Notes: generated by a model not told the origin, from the letters alone. Shown: positions 51,954-61,412, counted from the stretch's first letter. The stretch is DNA of 64,000 nt from Sedimenticola hydrogenitrophicus (GCF_029017505.1 NZ_JAQGEI010000003.1:124001-188000); one strand, 5' to 3'. Translations and numbers: made by a program.

Positions 51954-54058
51954 GCCGTCTCCTCCCGGGGATCGTTCTCCTGGGCCTGAATGGCGGTGAT
52001 CGCCACGGTGTTGACGATATCGGTCACGCTGCAGCCACGGCTCAGGTCGTTCACCGGCTTGTTCAGCCCCTGGATCACCGGGCCGATGGCCACGGCGTTG
52101 GCCGAGCGCTGCACCGCCTTGTAGGTGTTGTTGCCGGTATTGAGGTCGGGAAAGATGAACACCGTGGCCCGGCCGGCCACCTCGCTCTCTGGCATCTTGG
52201 TGCGGGCCACCTCGGGATCGATGGCGGCATCGTACTGGATCGGCCCCTCCAGTTTCAGGTCCGGGCGCAGGCGGCGCGCGATGCTCACCGCCTCGCGCAC
52301 CGACTCCACGTCATCGCCCTTGCCGGAGATGCCGGTGGAGTAGGAGAGCATGGCGACCCGCGGTTCGATGCCGAACATGGCCGCGGTGGCGGCCGAGCTG
52401 ATGGCGATATCGGCCAGCTGAGCGGCATTGGGATTGGGATTGATGGCACAGTCGCCGTACACCAGCACCTTGTCCTCCAGGCACATGAAGAAGACGCTGG
52501 AGACCAGCAAACGGCCGGGCTTGGTGCGGATGATCTCGAACGCCGGGCGGATGGTGTGCTGGGTGGTGTGGGCGGCCCCGGAGACCATGCCGTCGGCATG
52601 GCCGTGGTGGATCATCATGGTGCCGAAGTAGCTGACGTCGGCCATGGCGTCATAGGCCATCTGCTCGGAGATCCCCTTGTGCTTGCGCAGTTGGTAATAG
52701 GTGTCGGCAAAGGTGCGGCGCCAGGGCGAGGTTTGGGGGTCAATCATCCTCACCCCGTTGAGATTGAGCCCGAGCTGGCTGATGCGCTGGCGGATCTTCT
52801 CCTCCGAGCCGAGCAGGGTGATATCCACCACCTCGCGCAGCAGCAGGATCTCCGCCGCCCGCAGGATGCGCTCGTCGAAGCCCTCCGGCAGCACGATGTG
52901 CTTGCGCACCGACTTGGCGCGCTGGATCATCTCGTACTCGAACATCAGCGGGGTCTTGCGCCGGGTCTGGCTGAGCGAGATCCGTGCCTTCAGCTCCTCT
53001 CCGTTGATATATTTCTCCACAATGCCCAGAGCGGCGGCGATCTTGCGCTCGTCCGAGGGCAGGATGCTGCCCTCCACCTCGTTCACCCGCAGGGCGGTGG
53101 TGAAGGTGTCCCAGGGGGCGCAGAGGATGGCGACGCGGGATTTGCTCAGCCCCTCCAGCAGGCGGGTCACCTGCGGCGCCGGCGTCAGCCCGCCGGTCAG
53201 CAGCAGGCCGGCGATCTTCGGATAGCTGCTGGAGGCGTCCGCCGCCAGGCTGGTGAGGATGATGTCGGCGCGGTCACCCGGGGTGATGATGAGACTGTCT
53301 TCCTGGATATTGTCGAGGAAGTTCGGCACTTCCATGGCGGCCACCTTGTAGTGGCTCACCTCGTGGTTGAGAGACTCCTGATCGCCGTTCAGGCAGGTGA
53401 TATTGAGCGAACGGGCGATCTCGCCGACTGTCGGCTTCTCCAGGGTGCGGTGTTCCGGCAGCACATAGAACGGCAGGGTCGGTATCGCCGAGACGGTCAG
53501 CTCGGCGATCACCTGGTCGATGTTCGCCGGATCCACCCGGTTCACGATGGCCGCCAGCAGGTCGCAGCCGCGGTTGTTCAGGGACTCCTCCAGTACCCGC
53601 ACCGCGTCCACCGTCTCGTGCGCGGAGCGGCCGTAGCCCTTGATCACCGGCATCAGCAGGCAGCCCAGATTGTTGGCCAGGTCGGCGTTGAAATCCAGCT
53701 CCATGGCCGAGGTGACATCGGAAAAGTCGGTGCCGGCGCAGACCACCATCTCGACCTGCTGCTCCAGCGCCTTGTACTTGGCCATGATCTGTTTCAACAA
53801 CTCGGCATAGCGCCCCTCCGCCAGCAGATTGCGCGCCGTTTCGTCGGTACAGCCATACAACGAGGAGACCGGCAGGTCGATGCCGTAGCGTTGGGTGATC
53901 AGGTGGGTGAGATCGTCGCTGCCGCCGTTCTCCGGGATGATCGGGCGAAAGAAGCCGACCCGCTTGGTCAGGGCGGTGAGCATCTCCATCATGCCCAGGA
54001 CCACGACCGATTTACCACTGCCGGGTTCCGCCCCGGCGATATAGATGCTTCTTAACAT
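51950..54058 (-). CDS. pta: Phosphate acetyltransferase, long form
   Basis: 702 residues. N-terminal P-loop NTPase-like domain with AGAEPGSGKSVV (8-19), a central DRTGG domain (about 215-330), and the C-terminal catalytic PTA_PTB domain (about 370-695; SYSTGISGKGDDVESV, NPNPNAAQLADIA and DLNTGNNTYKAVQRSA). It makes acetyl phosphate from acetyl-CoA. The long form (E. coli 714) is under allosteric control by pyruvate or PEP, whereas short forms are not. Start ATG 54058. Confidence 0.97.
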   Translation of the reverse strand: MLRSIYIAGAEPGSGKSVVVLGMMEMLTALTKRVGFFRPIIPENGGSDDLTHLITQRYGIDLPVSSLYGCTDETARNLLAEGRYAELLKQIMAKYKALEQQVEMVVCAGTDFSDVTSAMELDFNADLANNLGCLLMPVIKGYGRSAHETVDAVRVLEESLNNRGCDLLAAIVNRVDPANIDQVIAELTVSAIPTLPFYVLPEHRTLEKPTVGEIARSLNITCLNGDQESLNHEVSHYKVAAMEVPNFLDNIQEDSLIITPGDRADIILTSLAADASSSYPKIAGLLLTGGLTPAPQVTRLLEGLSKSRVAILCAPWDTFTTALRVNEVEGSILPSDERKIAAALGIVEKYINGEELKARISLSQTRRKTPLMFEYEMIQRAKSVRKHIVLPEGFDERILRAAEILLLREVVDITLLGSEEKIRQRISQLGLNLNGVRMIDPQTSPWRRTFADTYYQLRKHKGISEQMAYDAMADVSYFGTMMIHHGHADGMVSGAAHTTQHTIRPAFEIIRTKPGRLLVSSVFFMCLEDKVLVYGDCAINPNPNAAQLADIAISSAATAAMFGIEPRVAMLSYSTGISGKGDDVESVREAVSIARRLRPDLKLEGPIQYDAAIDPEVARTKMPESEVAGRATVFIFPDLNTGNNTYKAVQRSANAVAIGPVIQGLNKPVNDLSRGCSVTDIVNTVAITAIQAQENDPREETA

Positions 54059-54070
54059 GGTTGCTCTGGT

Positions 54071-54236
54071 TAGGACCTGTCAATAAATAACTACGACGCC
54101 TTGCTGGTCTTTTCGTCCGCCTTCGGCGTTACGGCAAGACTTACATAGAGCGACTATGCGCGCCTTGCCGTGCCTTGAAGGCAAACGAAAATCCGGCGCA
54201 ATACGCCGCAGTTATTTCTTTCCAGGCCCTTATTGT
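54071..54236. repeat. Long intergenic palindrome, family J, copy 2
   Basis: 166-bp inverted repeat with arms TAGGACCTGTCAATAAATAA and TTATTTCTTTCCAGGCCCTTA. Inner AACTACGACGCC/GGCGTATTG part, and the loop TTACATAGAGCGACTATGCG, nearly the same as in copy 3 (819-980). It fills the divergent gap between pta and the formate-THF ligase gene, so here it is not a terminator but lies in a promoter region. Confidence 0.7.
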
Positions 54237-54358
54237 TCAGGGTGTCCGGGTTGTGCGGCGCAGCATGGAAAATAGCATAAGCAGTTTGCCGACAGAATAC
54301 CATCGCTTCGTGCTTTAATAGACACAGAATAGCCAACAAGATTAAAAAGGGGTTCCCG

Positions 54359-55984
54359 ATGCAACCCATCCAGGAAATTGCCGAGCGGCTCGACCTGACC
54401 GCCGCCGATCTGATGACCTACGGTGACCGGATGGCCAAGCTCCGGCTCCCGGTTTTGCAGCAGAATGCTGGCCGACCGTCTGGCCGGATCATCCTGGTCT
54501 CGGCCATCAATCCCACCCGTGCCGGCGAGGGCAAGACCACGGTCTCCATCGGCCTGGCCCAGGGGATGCAGCGGCTGGGCGCACGGGTGGCGCTGGCGCT
54601 GCGGGAGCCTTCCCTGGGACCGATCTTCGGCATCAAGGGGGGCGGTACCGGTGGCGGCCGTTGTCAGTTGGAGCCGTCGACCCGGATCAACATGCACTTT
54701 ACCGGCGACATGCACGCCATTGGCGCCGCCCACAATCTGCTGGCGGCCCTGGTGGACAACGCGGTGCATTTTCACAGCGAGCTGGATCTGGAACACCGCC
54801 AGGTGTTCTGGCGCCGGGTGCTGGATGTGAACGACCGGGCGCTGCGTCAGGCGGTGATCGGGCTGGGCGGCCGCCTCAATGGGGTACCGCGGGAGACCGG
54901 TTTCGATATCACCGCCGCCTCCGAGGTGATGGGCATCCTCTGCCTGGCCGAGGACCTGGCCGATCTGAAACGGCGGCTGGGCAATATCCTGGTGGGATTC
55001 GACCGCGCGGGGGCACCGGTGACCGCCGGCAGGCTGAAGGCCACCGGGGCCATGGCGGCCCTGCTGCACGATGCCATCCTGCCCAACCTGGTGCAATCCA
55101 GCGAGGGGGTGCCGGCGCTGGTGCACGGCGGACCCTTCGGCAACATCGCCCACGGCTGCAACAGCGTTATCGCCACCAAGAGCGCCGCGGCCCGGGCCGA
55201 TTACGTGGTCACCGAGGCCGGGTTCGGCTTCGACCTGGGGGCGGAAAAGTTTTTTGATCTCAAGTGCCGCAGCGCCGGCATCTGGCCCAGTGCCGTGGTG
55301 CTGGTGGTGACGGTGCGCGCCCTGCGCACCCATGGCGGCGGCAATCCCGACACCGGCGGTACCGTGGAGGAGATCCGCGCCGGCATGGAGCACCTGTATC
55401 ACCACGTGGAGAGCGTGCAAGCGTTCGGCTTCGAACCGGTGATCGCCATCAACCAGTTTGCCGGCGACAGCGAGGCGGATCTCGCTGCCATCGAGGCCGG
55501 CTGCAAGGCGCACGGCTTGAGCGTGGCCCGGTTTGACGGCTTCGAGCGGGGCGGCGCCGGCGGCGTGGCGCTGGCCGACGCGGTAATACAGGCCACCGTC
55601 CAGCAGCAGCCACCGACCCGCTTCCTGTATGAGCTGAGCGAGTCCCCGGAACGCAAGATCCTGGCCGTGGCCAGTACCATCTATGGCGCCAGCGAGGTGG
55701 TGTACAACCGCGCGGCGTTGAAGGACCTGGAACGGATTCGCGCCCTGGGTTATGAAAAGCTGCCCATCTGTATCGCCAAGACCCACCTCTCCCTGAGCAG
55801 CGACCCGGCCCGGGTGGGGCACCAGGACGGATTTGAATTGCCGGTGGAGTCGGTGCGGATCTGCGCAGGTGTCGGCTATCTGCTGGCCCTCACCGGCGAC
55901 ATCGTCACCATGCCGGGGCTCTCCGCCAGCCCGGCGGCGCAGCGCATCGACCTCTCCGACGACGGCGAGGTGCTGGGGGTGTGA
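54359..55984 (+). CDS. fhs: Formate--tetrahydrofolate ligase
   Basis: 541-residue ATP-dependent enzyme making 10-formyl-THF from formate and THF. P-loop NPTRAGEGKTT (51-61), signature EPSLGPIFGIKGGGTGGG (about 79-96), VHGGPFGNIAHGCNSVIATK (about 259-278), EAGFGFDLGAEKF. Slightly shorter than usual (about 555-560), with a normal C-terminus. AAGGGG lies eight bases before ATG 54359. It gives one-carbon units from formate; next to pta-ackA it could also provide ATP in reverse. Confidence 0.96.
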   Translation: MQPIQEIAERLDLTAADLMTYGDRMAKLRLPVLQQNAGRPSGRIILVSAINPTRAGEGKTTVSIGLAQGMQRLGARVALALREPSLGPIFGIKGGGTGGGRCQLEPSTRINMHFTGDMHAIGAAHNLLAALVDNAVHFHSELDLEHRQVFWRRVLDVNDRALRQAVIGLGGRLNGVPRETGFDITAASEVMGILCLAEDLADLKRRLGNILVGFDRAGAPVTAGRLKATGAMAALLHDAILPNLVQSSEGVPALVHGGPFGNIAHGCNSVIATKSAAARADYVVTEAGFGFDLGAEKFFDLKCRSAGIWPSAVVLVVTVRALRTHGGGNPDTGGTVEEIRAGMEHLYHHVESVQAFGFEPVIAINQFAGDSEADLAAIEAGCKAHGLSVARFDGFERGGAGGVALADAVIQATVQQQPPTRFLYELSESPERKILAVASTIYGASEVVYNRAALKDLERIRALGYEKLPICIAKTHLSLSSDPARVGHQDGFELPVESVRICAGVGYLLALTGDIVTMPGLSASPAAQRIDLSDDGEVLGV

Positions 55985-55987
55985 TGA

Positions 55988-57157
55988 TCAATCCCGCCGC
56001 AGCTTGTCCGACAGGGCGATCGGCGTGGGGTACTTGAACAGCACCCGGTAGGTGGAGACCAGGAAGGTGAGCAGGGTGGCGAGCTGGATCAGATAGGAGG
56101 CCTGCAGACCGATCAGGGCGCTCTCCCAGGCCAGCACCGCCAGCAGCAGGGAGAATTCGCTCATCTGCCCCAGCCGGGCGCCCACCTCGGTCGCGCGTGC
56201 CCGCTCCTCCCCCACCATACGCAACAGCCGGCCGAAGATGACCGGTTTCAGCAGCAGCATGAGCGCGGCGATCAGCAGGGCGGGGAGGATCACATCGTCC
56301 AGCATCCCCAGATCGAACCCGGCGCCCAGTGAGAAGAAGAACAGCACCAGGAAGAAGTCACGCAGGGGCTTGAGATTCTCCGAGATGAACAACGACACCG
56401 GGCTGGTAGCCAGTGAAACCCCGGCGATAAAGGCGCCGATCTCATGCGAGAGGCCGAGCGCGGTGGCGGCCTCGGCCAGCCCCAGACACCAGCCGATGGT
56501 GATCAGGAAAATATACTCCTTGATGGTGTCGAACCGCTTCATCAGGGGATAGAAGACAAACTTCACGAACACCACCGAGACGCCGATCAGCAGGGGCAGG
56601 GCGAGTCCCAGTTTGAAGATCTCCAGCACTGGGGATGCGTTACCCCCGCCGCCCTTGATCACCAGCAGCAACAGGATGGCGATCAGATCCTGGAACAACA
56701 GGATGCTGATCACCAGTTCGCCGGTGTGCTGGTGATGCAACACCGTGGTGGGTAGCAGTTTGAGGCCGATGATGGTGCTGGAGAACATCATCGCCGCGCC
56801 GACGATCAGCGACTCCTGCAGGCTGAAGCGAAACAGCCAGGCGACCAGCCCGCCGCACAGGGCGAACAGCGCGGAGCTGAGCAGGGTGACGGTGGTGGTC
56901 TTTTTCAGCAACAGCAGCAGATCCCGGGGGTTCAGCTCAAGCCCCATCAGGAACAGCAGGAACATGATACCGATATTGGACATCTCCCGTACCAGCTCGC
57001 TGTCGTTCACCAGCCCGGCGGCGGAGGGGCCCAGCAGCACCCCCAGCAGGATGTAGGAGATCAGCAGCGCCTGGCGCGCATAGAGGGCCACGGTGGCAAA
57101 CAGTGCGGCACCGGAGAAGATCAGAAAAATGGTAAAGAGTATCGGGTGCTCTGTCAT
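55988..57157 (-). CDS. CPA2-family cation:proton antiporter, no RCK domain
   Basis: 389 residues with about twelve helices: YILLGVLLGPSAAGLV (helix 2), GIMFLLFLMGLELNPRDLLLL, the SLQESLIVGAAMMFSSTIIGLKLLP segment, and LLFQDLIAILLLL with the ion-binding aspartate. It ends soon after the membrane part (YPTPIALSDKLRRD), so unlike the Kef protein at 31347 it has no nucleotide-binding domain and is probably regulated otherwise. Three bases separate it from the convergent fhs stop. Confidence 0.9.
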   Translation of the reverse strand: MTEHPILFTIFLIFSGAALFATVALYARQALLISYILLGVLLGPSAAGLVNDSELVREMSNIGIMFLLFLMGLELNPRDLLLLLKKTTTVTLLSSALFALCGGLVAWLFRFSLQESLIVGAAMMFSSTIIGLKLLPTTVLHHQHTGELVISILLFQDLIAILLLLVIKGGGGNASPVLEIFKLGLALPLLIGVSVVFVKFVFYPLMKRFDTIKEYIFLITIGWCLGLAEAATALGLSHEIGAFIAGVSLATSPVSLFISENLKPLRDFFLVLFFFSLGAGFDLGMLDDVILPALLIAALMLLLKPVIFGRLLRMVGEERARATEVGARLGQMSEFSLLLAVLAWESALIGLQASYLIQLATLLTFLVSTYRVLFKYPTPIALSDKLRRD

Positions 57158-57255
57158 GCAAACAGATCGCTCAGTCCGGTTGAGATTGATGGGTCCTTAA
57201 CTGAATGGCACGTACTTAGGGGATTCCTGTCCTGAGGGAAGTAATATTCGGCTCC

Positions 57256-57465
57256 TTACTCTCCCTGCAGCTCCTTCAGCCGGCTACGGTAGGTCTCCTC
57301 GTCGATCTCGCCCCGGGCATGTTTCTGCTGCAGTATCTTGATATGTTGCTCCGCCCACTCTTCGGGCGAACCGACCGACCGGTTCAGCCACCAGCGCAGG
57401 ACCAGGATTCCGGGAACGATAAACGCCAGCCCGGTTGCGGCCGTGATAAGTTGATCTTGTAACAT
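57256..57465 (-). CDS. SHOCT-domain membrane protein
   Basis: 69 residues: one membrane helix (about 7-24, ITAATGLAFIVPGILVLRWW) then a SHOCT motif (about 42-66, IKILQQKHARGEIDEETYRSRLKEL), the short C-terminal domain seen in many small oligomeric proteins. Function unknown. Upstream of the antiporter on the same strand with a 98-bp gap. Confidence 0.8.
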   Translation of the reverse strand: MLQDQLITAATGLAFIVPGILVLRWWLNRSVGSPEEWAEQHIKILQQKHARGEIDEETYRSRLKELQGE

Positions 57466-57645
57466 GGGTTCTGGCCCCGGAGGTGAATTATTCGAACTGC
57501 GACTGGACCATTATACACAAAGCCATTGGCTATTGGTCAGCTGGGATAACCCGGGCATGGTCGGAAATAACCCTTGCGATTGATGGTTTGTCAGGCCGTT
57601 TTTTTCAGCTAAATGTATGGGGAAAGGGGACTGCCGTGGTGACTC

Positions 57646-58137
57646 ATGGGTGATGATATGTTTGTAGTCGATGATCCGGTACTGGCCTTGATCGTCCGTT
57701 TTGTCGTGCGGGACAGCGATCTCGATGTAATGGACCAGGATTTCCTGAATCGCCAGGTCGAAACGATGAAACGCTATCTGGCCCGTTATCCCGTACAGGA
57801 GCAGCGGGGCCGGGCGATCGAGTGGATAGCCGAATATGCCGCCGAGTACCGGGCCCAGTGGCAGCAGCAGGTGGCCGTGCAGCAGGCCGGTCAGACCCGC
57901 TGCAGGGACTGCCCGATGAACACCTTTGGTGAGGCGAGTTATTGCCAGATCCACCACCAGTGGCTGAATCTGCTCAAGCGCTATGCACGGAATGAGTTGC
58001 TTTCCACGGAATACGTGGAGCTGGCCCTGCACCTGCTGCGGGAACACAAGGCGGAGCTGAAGCTGCGAAAACAGCACGAGGCCGAGGAGCTGCGACAACT
58101 CAGGGCCTATCGTGAAGGGAGGAACCGACCGCTGTAG
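57646..58137 (+). CDS. Hypothetical protein with CxxC motif
   Basis: 163 residues, soluble, largely helical. The middle RCRDCPMNTFGEASYCQIHHQWLNLL (about 84-109) has a CxxC and a downstream CxxH-H set, a plausible zinc or Fe-S site, followed by long charged helices (about 110-160). No family is recognised. ATG 57646 is used; ATG 57658 is possible. Monocistronic, between the SHOCT gene and a palindrome. Confidence 0.72.
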   Translation: MGDDMFVVDDPVLALIVRFVVRDSDLDVMDQDFLNRQVETMKRYLARYPVQEQRGRAIEWIAEYAAEYRAQWQQQVAVQQAGQTRCRDCPMNTFGEASYCQIHHQWLNLLKRYARNELLSTEYVELALHLLREHKAELKLRKQHEAEELRQLRAYREGRNRPL

Positions 58138-58155
58138 CGCTACCCCGGGTAGCTT

Positions 58156-58246
58156 GTAGGATGCGGTGAGTGAAACGAACCGCATCAGATAGCTTGCACC
58201 GTTCCAGTGCTGGGTGGTGCGGTTCGCAAGCTCACCGGCACCCTAC
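58156..58246. repeat. GTAGGATGCGGTGAG palindrome
   Basis: From GTAGGATGCGGTGAGTGAAA to CTCACCGGCACCCTAC with an inner AACCGCA/TGCGGTT pair; same type as 19886-19958. It lies downstream of the CxxC protein gene and before dmeF. Confidence 0.55.
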
Positions 58247-58381
58247 ATTAGAATCGCGGCCGCTGTAGCGCGGCCCCGGGTAACGGTACCGGCTTAGGCG
58301 GGGCGTTTTTGGGGGGTGCATCCATGCGCAGCAAAACCCTATAATCCCGGTACACAGATTTGGCAGTATCCGGGAATCGAC

Positions 58382-59344
58382 ATGCATATCCACTCGCTCG
58401 AACAGTGGCGCCACGGCCACAACTTCAATATTGACACCGCTGAAGGGGAACGCCGCACCCGGCTGGTGGTGCTGCTCACGGCAGTCATGATGGTGGTGGA
58501 GATCGCTGCCGGCTATCTGTTCGGCTCCATGGCCCTGCTGGCGGATGGCTGGCATATGGGCACCCATGTGGCGGCGCTGGCCATCTCGCTGTTCGCCTAT
58601 CGCTATGCCCGGCTGAATGTGGACAATCCGCGCTTCAGTTTCGGCACCGGCAAGGTCACCGCACTGGGCGGTTTCGCCAGCGCGATTACCCTGGCGATGG
58701 TGGCCCTGCTGATGGGGGTGGAGTCGGTCGAACGCCTGGTCGCGCCCCAGACCATCCACTTTGACCAGGCGATCCTGGTGGCGGTGCTGGGGCTGGCCGT
58801 CAATCTGCTCAGTGCCTGGTTGTTGCATGGCGGCTCGGTCGCGCATCACCACCATCATCATGATGACCAGCCCCACGGGCACCATCATCACCACGACCAG
58901 AATCTGCGCGCCGCCTATCTGCATGTCATTGCCGATGCCCTGACCTCGGTGCTGGCCATCATTGCCCTGATTGCCGGCAAGTATTTCGACTGGATCTGGA
59001 TGGATGCCCTGATGGGGATTGTCGGTGCCGTGCTGATCACCCGCTGGAGTGTCGGCCTGCTGCAGGAGACCAGTGGAGTGCTGCTCGATTCCGTCCCCAG
59101 TGAGGAGCTCGGCCGACGCATCACCGAGGCGATCGAGGAGGATTCGGACAATCGCATAGTCGATCTGCATATCTGGCAGCTGGGGCCAAAGAGCTTTGGC
59201 GTCATCGTCTCCCTGGTGACCCATGAACCCAGGGACCCTGAACACTACAAGGCGCTGATCCGGCATATCCACTCGCTGGGACATGTGACCATCGAGGTGA
59301 CCGGCTGCGCGGGCGAGAGTTGCGCCATGCCGCCGCGGTGCTAG
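58382..59344 (+). CDS. dmeF: CDF-family Co(II)/Ni(II) efflux transporter
   Basis: 320-residue inner-membrane exporter of divalent metals, by DmeF-type features: the opening MHIHSLEQWRHGHNFN, six helices, metal site residues D55 and H58 in LLADGWHMGTH, and H181/D185 in HVIADAL. A histidine-rich cytoplasmic loop (155-171, eleven His) lies between helices 4 and 5. The C-terminal cytoplasmic domain follows (about 235-310, GRRITEAIEEDSDNRIVDLHIWQLGP). The frame is open to 58316, but the N-terminal His pattern of DmeF starts at ATG 58382. No DmeR regulator gene is next to it. Confidence 0.92.
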   Translation: MHIHSLEQWRHGHNFNIDTAEGERRTRLVVLLTAVMMVVEIAAGYLFGSMALLADGWHMGTHVAALAISLFAYRYARLNVDNPRFSFGTGKVTALGGFASAITLAMVALLMGVESVERLVAPQTIHFDQAILVAVLGLAVNLLSAWLLHGGSVAHHHHHHDDQPHGHHHHHDQNLRAAYLHVIADALTSVLAIIALIAGKYFDWIWMDALMGIVGAVLITRWSVGLLQETSGVLLDSVPSEELGRRITEAIEEDSDNRIVDLHIWQLGPKSFGVIVSLVTHEPRDPEHYKALIRHIHSLGHVTIEVTGCAGESCAMPPRC

Positions 59345-59369
59345 GCCGCGGACGGAACAGCGAGACGTG

Positions 59370-59645
59370 ATGCAATCTCCCATAGATAAACTGCTGAAGA
59401 AACATCAGGAACTGGTTCAGTCGGACAGGCGGGTGGTGGTGTCTCATGTGCAGCGGGAACAGGGGGACTGGATCATCAACACCCTGATGATCGCGGGGCA
59501 GTCGGTGCCCTTCATCTATAAACGCAAACGACGCTACAAATCGTTACAGGGGCAGCGCGTCAATATCACCTACTACGCGGCCGTGGATGCGGTGGCAGGG
59601 ATCGAATTTGAAGTGATGAAGGTGGTACGCATCCGGGTGAGCTGA
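59370..59645 (+). CDS. Hypothetical protein, 91 residues
   Basis: Small soluble basic protein. An N-terminal helix (MQSPIDKLLKKHQELVQ) is followed by several strands (RVVVSHVQREQGDWIINTLMI, VPFIYKRKRRYKSLQGQRVNITYY, IEFEVMKVVRIRV), an OB- or SH3-like pattern that might bind nucleic acid. No family motif. It lies 25 bp after dmeF; GTG 59367 immediately before is an alternative start. Confidence 0.65.
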   Translation: MQSPIDKLLKKHQELVQSDRRVVVSHVQREQGDWIINTLMIAGQSVPFIYKRKRRYKSLQGQRVNITYYAAVDAVAGIEFEVMKVVRIRVS

Positions 59646-59714
59646 GCCGCCACCGCAGCGCGGGCTGTTCATCGGCCGGCCGAGCGGTTACCCTTCACGG
59701 GTTAAAGGTTACAT

Positions 59715-60509
59715 GTGAAATCAATGGGCAACGAGAGCAAGACCTATCTCACCCTGAACGGGACGCGACTGGAATGCCAGTGGTTCGGCCAACCCGACGC
59801 CGACCGGCCGGTGCTGGTACTGCTGCATGAGGGGCTGGGCTGTGTCGGGATGTGGCGGGATTTTCCCCGCCGGCTGGCGCAGCAGACCGGACTTGCCGTG
59901 TTCGTCTTCAGCCGCCAGGGTTATGGCGGTTCCGATCCGTTCGCGGCACCCCTGGATGTCGACTTCATGCACCGGGAGGGGCTGGGAACTCTACCTGCGG
60001 TGCTGGACGCGGCGGGGATCGCCCAGGCCTACCTGGTCGGCCACAGCGACGGCGCCTCGATTGCCCTGATCTATGCCGGCGAACGCACCGACCCGCGCAT
60101 CCGGGGGCTGGTGCTGCTGGCCCCCCATCTGTTCGTCGAGGAGGAGACCCTGCACGGCATCCGCCAGGCCAAGCAGGCTTACGACAGCGGCAACCTGGCC
60201 GAGCGGCTGCGTCGCTACCATCTGGACCACACCGAAAGCACCTTCCGTCACTGGTCGGGGATCTGGCTGGATCCCCGCTTCAGCTCCTGGAATATCGAGT
60301 CTAGCCTGACGGGTATCGATGTGCCGCTGCTGGCGGTGATGGGGGAGGATGACCAGTACGGCACCCTGGCGCAGATACATACCCTGGCCGAGCGCCTGCC
60401 ACAACGGACCGAACTGGCCGTCCTGAAGGATTGCGGCCATTCACCCCACCTGGAACAGCCGGCGGAGACGCTCAAGGTGGTCGGCGACTTTATCGAGCGA
60501 CTCGCCTGA
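59715..60509 (+). CDS. Alpha/beta hydrolase
   Basis: 264-residue serine hydrolase. Nucleophile S111 in LVGHSDGAS, oxyanion-hole region LLHEGLGCVGMW (37-48), acid near D217 in VMGEDDQYG, and histidine near H244 in DCGHSPHLEQP. The fold matches esterase/haloperoxidase-like hydrolases; the HEGLG form of the HG loop is common in this branch. Substrate unknown. GTG 59715 is preceded by AAAGG at six bases; no site precedes ATG 59724. Confidence 0.87.
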   Translation: MKSMGNESKTYLTLNGTRLECQWFGQPDADRPVLVLLHEGLGCVGMWRDFPRRLAQQTGLAVFVFSRQGYGGSDPFAAPLDVDFMHREGLGTLPAVLDAAGIAQAYLVGHSDGASIALIYAGERTDPRIRGLVLLAPHLFVEEETLHGIRQAKQAYDSGNLAERLRRYHLDHTESTFRHWSGIWLDPRFSSWNIESSLTGIDVPLLAVMGEDDQYGTLAQIHTLAERLPQRTELAVLKDCGHSPHLEQPAETLKVVGDFIERLA

Positions 60510-60540
60510 TTCAGGATGCCCGCATGTCCCCGTCATCCGT

Positions 60541-60697
60541 GTGAAAAATGCCGGGTTGTATCGCTCACCACGGCCCTGCTCCTGGGTGGTTGCAACGTGG
60601 ATCGGGCGAGAAGCGCAGTATACTCAGTTTCGAGAAGATGCCCCGGCGGGAGGCGACAACGATCGCGCGCTATCTGAAACAGCTCGGCCGGGAATAG
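60541..60697 (+). pseudogene. Possible frameshifted small lipoprotein
   Basis: From GTG 60541 a run GTGAAAAATGC would read M-K-K-C-R-V-V-S-L-T-T-A-L-L-L-G-G-C-N if one A were restored, which is a good lipoprotein signal with an LLGGC lipobox. A second frame change leads to SFEKMPRREATTIARYLKQL and a stop at 60697. So two indels in 160 bp would explain it as a decayed gene. Chance cannot be excluded; no function is assigned. Confidence 0.3.
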
Positions 60698-60724
60698 GGC
60701 GCTTATGGGGGAAATGGGGGAAAT

Positions 60725-60750
60725 CGGGCCCGGTCAGCAGGCCGGGCCCG
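60725..60750 (-). terminator. GC-rich hairpin after the Hsp20 gene
   Basis: CGGGCCCGG-TCAGCAG-(G)CCGGGCCCG, 11 bp after the Hsp20 stop on the minus strand. No real T-run follows (GATTTCC), so it may be a weak terminator or protective 3' hairpin. Confidence 0.5.
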
Positions 60751-60760
60751 GAGCGACAGG

Positions 60761-61219
60761 TCAGGCGGCTTCCACCGTGTTGTCGATAATGTTGGAGGAG
60801 CGCTTCTGGATCTCGATCCGCCGCGGTTTCATCTCTTCCGGTATCTCCCGGATCAGTTTCACTTCGAGCATGCCGTCCTGAATGGTGGCGTTTGCTACCC
60901 GAATGTGATCCGCCAGCTGGAAGTTGCGCTCAAAGCTGCGATTGGCAATGCCGCGATGCAGGAAGGTCCGGTCGGAGGGCTCCTCCTGTTTCTGGCCGGC
61001 CACGTGCAGCATGTTCTGCCGCACCTCGATCTCCAGGTCTTCGGTGGTGAAACCGGCGACCGCCATGGTGATGGTGTAGTGGTCCTCGTCATCCAGCTCG
61101 ATGTTGTAGGGCGGGTAACCGCCGCTGACATTGGCGTTGTGGATCGATTCCAGGGTGTTGGCCAGCCGGTCGAAGCCGATGGCACTGCGAAACAGGGGTG
61201 AAAGATCGTAAGCTCTCAT
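60761..61219 (-). CDS. Small heat-shock protein, IbpA/Hsp20 family
   Basis: 152-residue ATP-independent chaperone that holds unfolding proteins. MRAYDLSPLFRSAIGFDRLAN is the IbpA/B N-terminus; the alpha-crystallin domain (about 34-128) has YPPYNIELDDEDHYTITMAVAGF, GIANRSFERNFQLADHI and DGMLEVKLIREIPEE; the C-terminal IEI tail motif (RRIEIQ, about 135) is present. I start at ATG 61219, seven bases after GAGGA, rather than earlier in-frame codons. The leader has two GCTTGAA repeats (about 61240-61256), the first like a sigma-32 -35 box but without a matching -10. Confidence 0.92.
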   Translation of the reverse strand: MRAYDLSPLFRSAIGFDRLANTLESIHNANVSGGYPPYNIELDDEDHYTITMAVAGFTTEDLEIEVRQNMLHVAGQKQEEPSDRTFLHRGIANRSFERNFQLADHIRVANATIQDGMLEVKLIREIPEEMKPRRIEIQKRSSNIIDNTVEAA

Positions 61220-61412
61220 GGTCATATCCTCATTGTTCAAGCGATATTTTCAAGCGGGTGTGTTCGGTTGAACCACACGGTTTCGTGGATCCTTACGGCC
61301 TCCACTTGCCCTATGAGTTAGGGTCGGTGGTTTTGGATTTCAAGCGTCGTTACGGAGATTTTTTACTCACCGGTCCCGGCTGTGAGCGGATCTGGTAGGG
61401 TCGACGCAGCTC

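Noticed and set aside
61220-61330. A sigma-32 promoter or ROSE thermometer before the Hsp20 gene.
   Set aside because: CTTGAA is present twice, but the first is too near the start codon and has no CCCCAT-type -10; no clear ROSE pairing with the ribosome site was found by eye.
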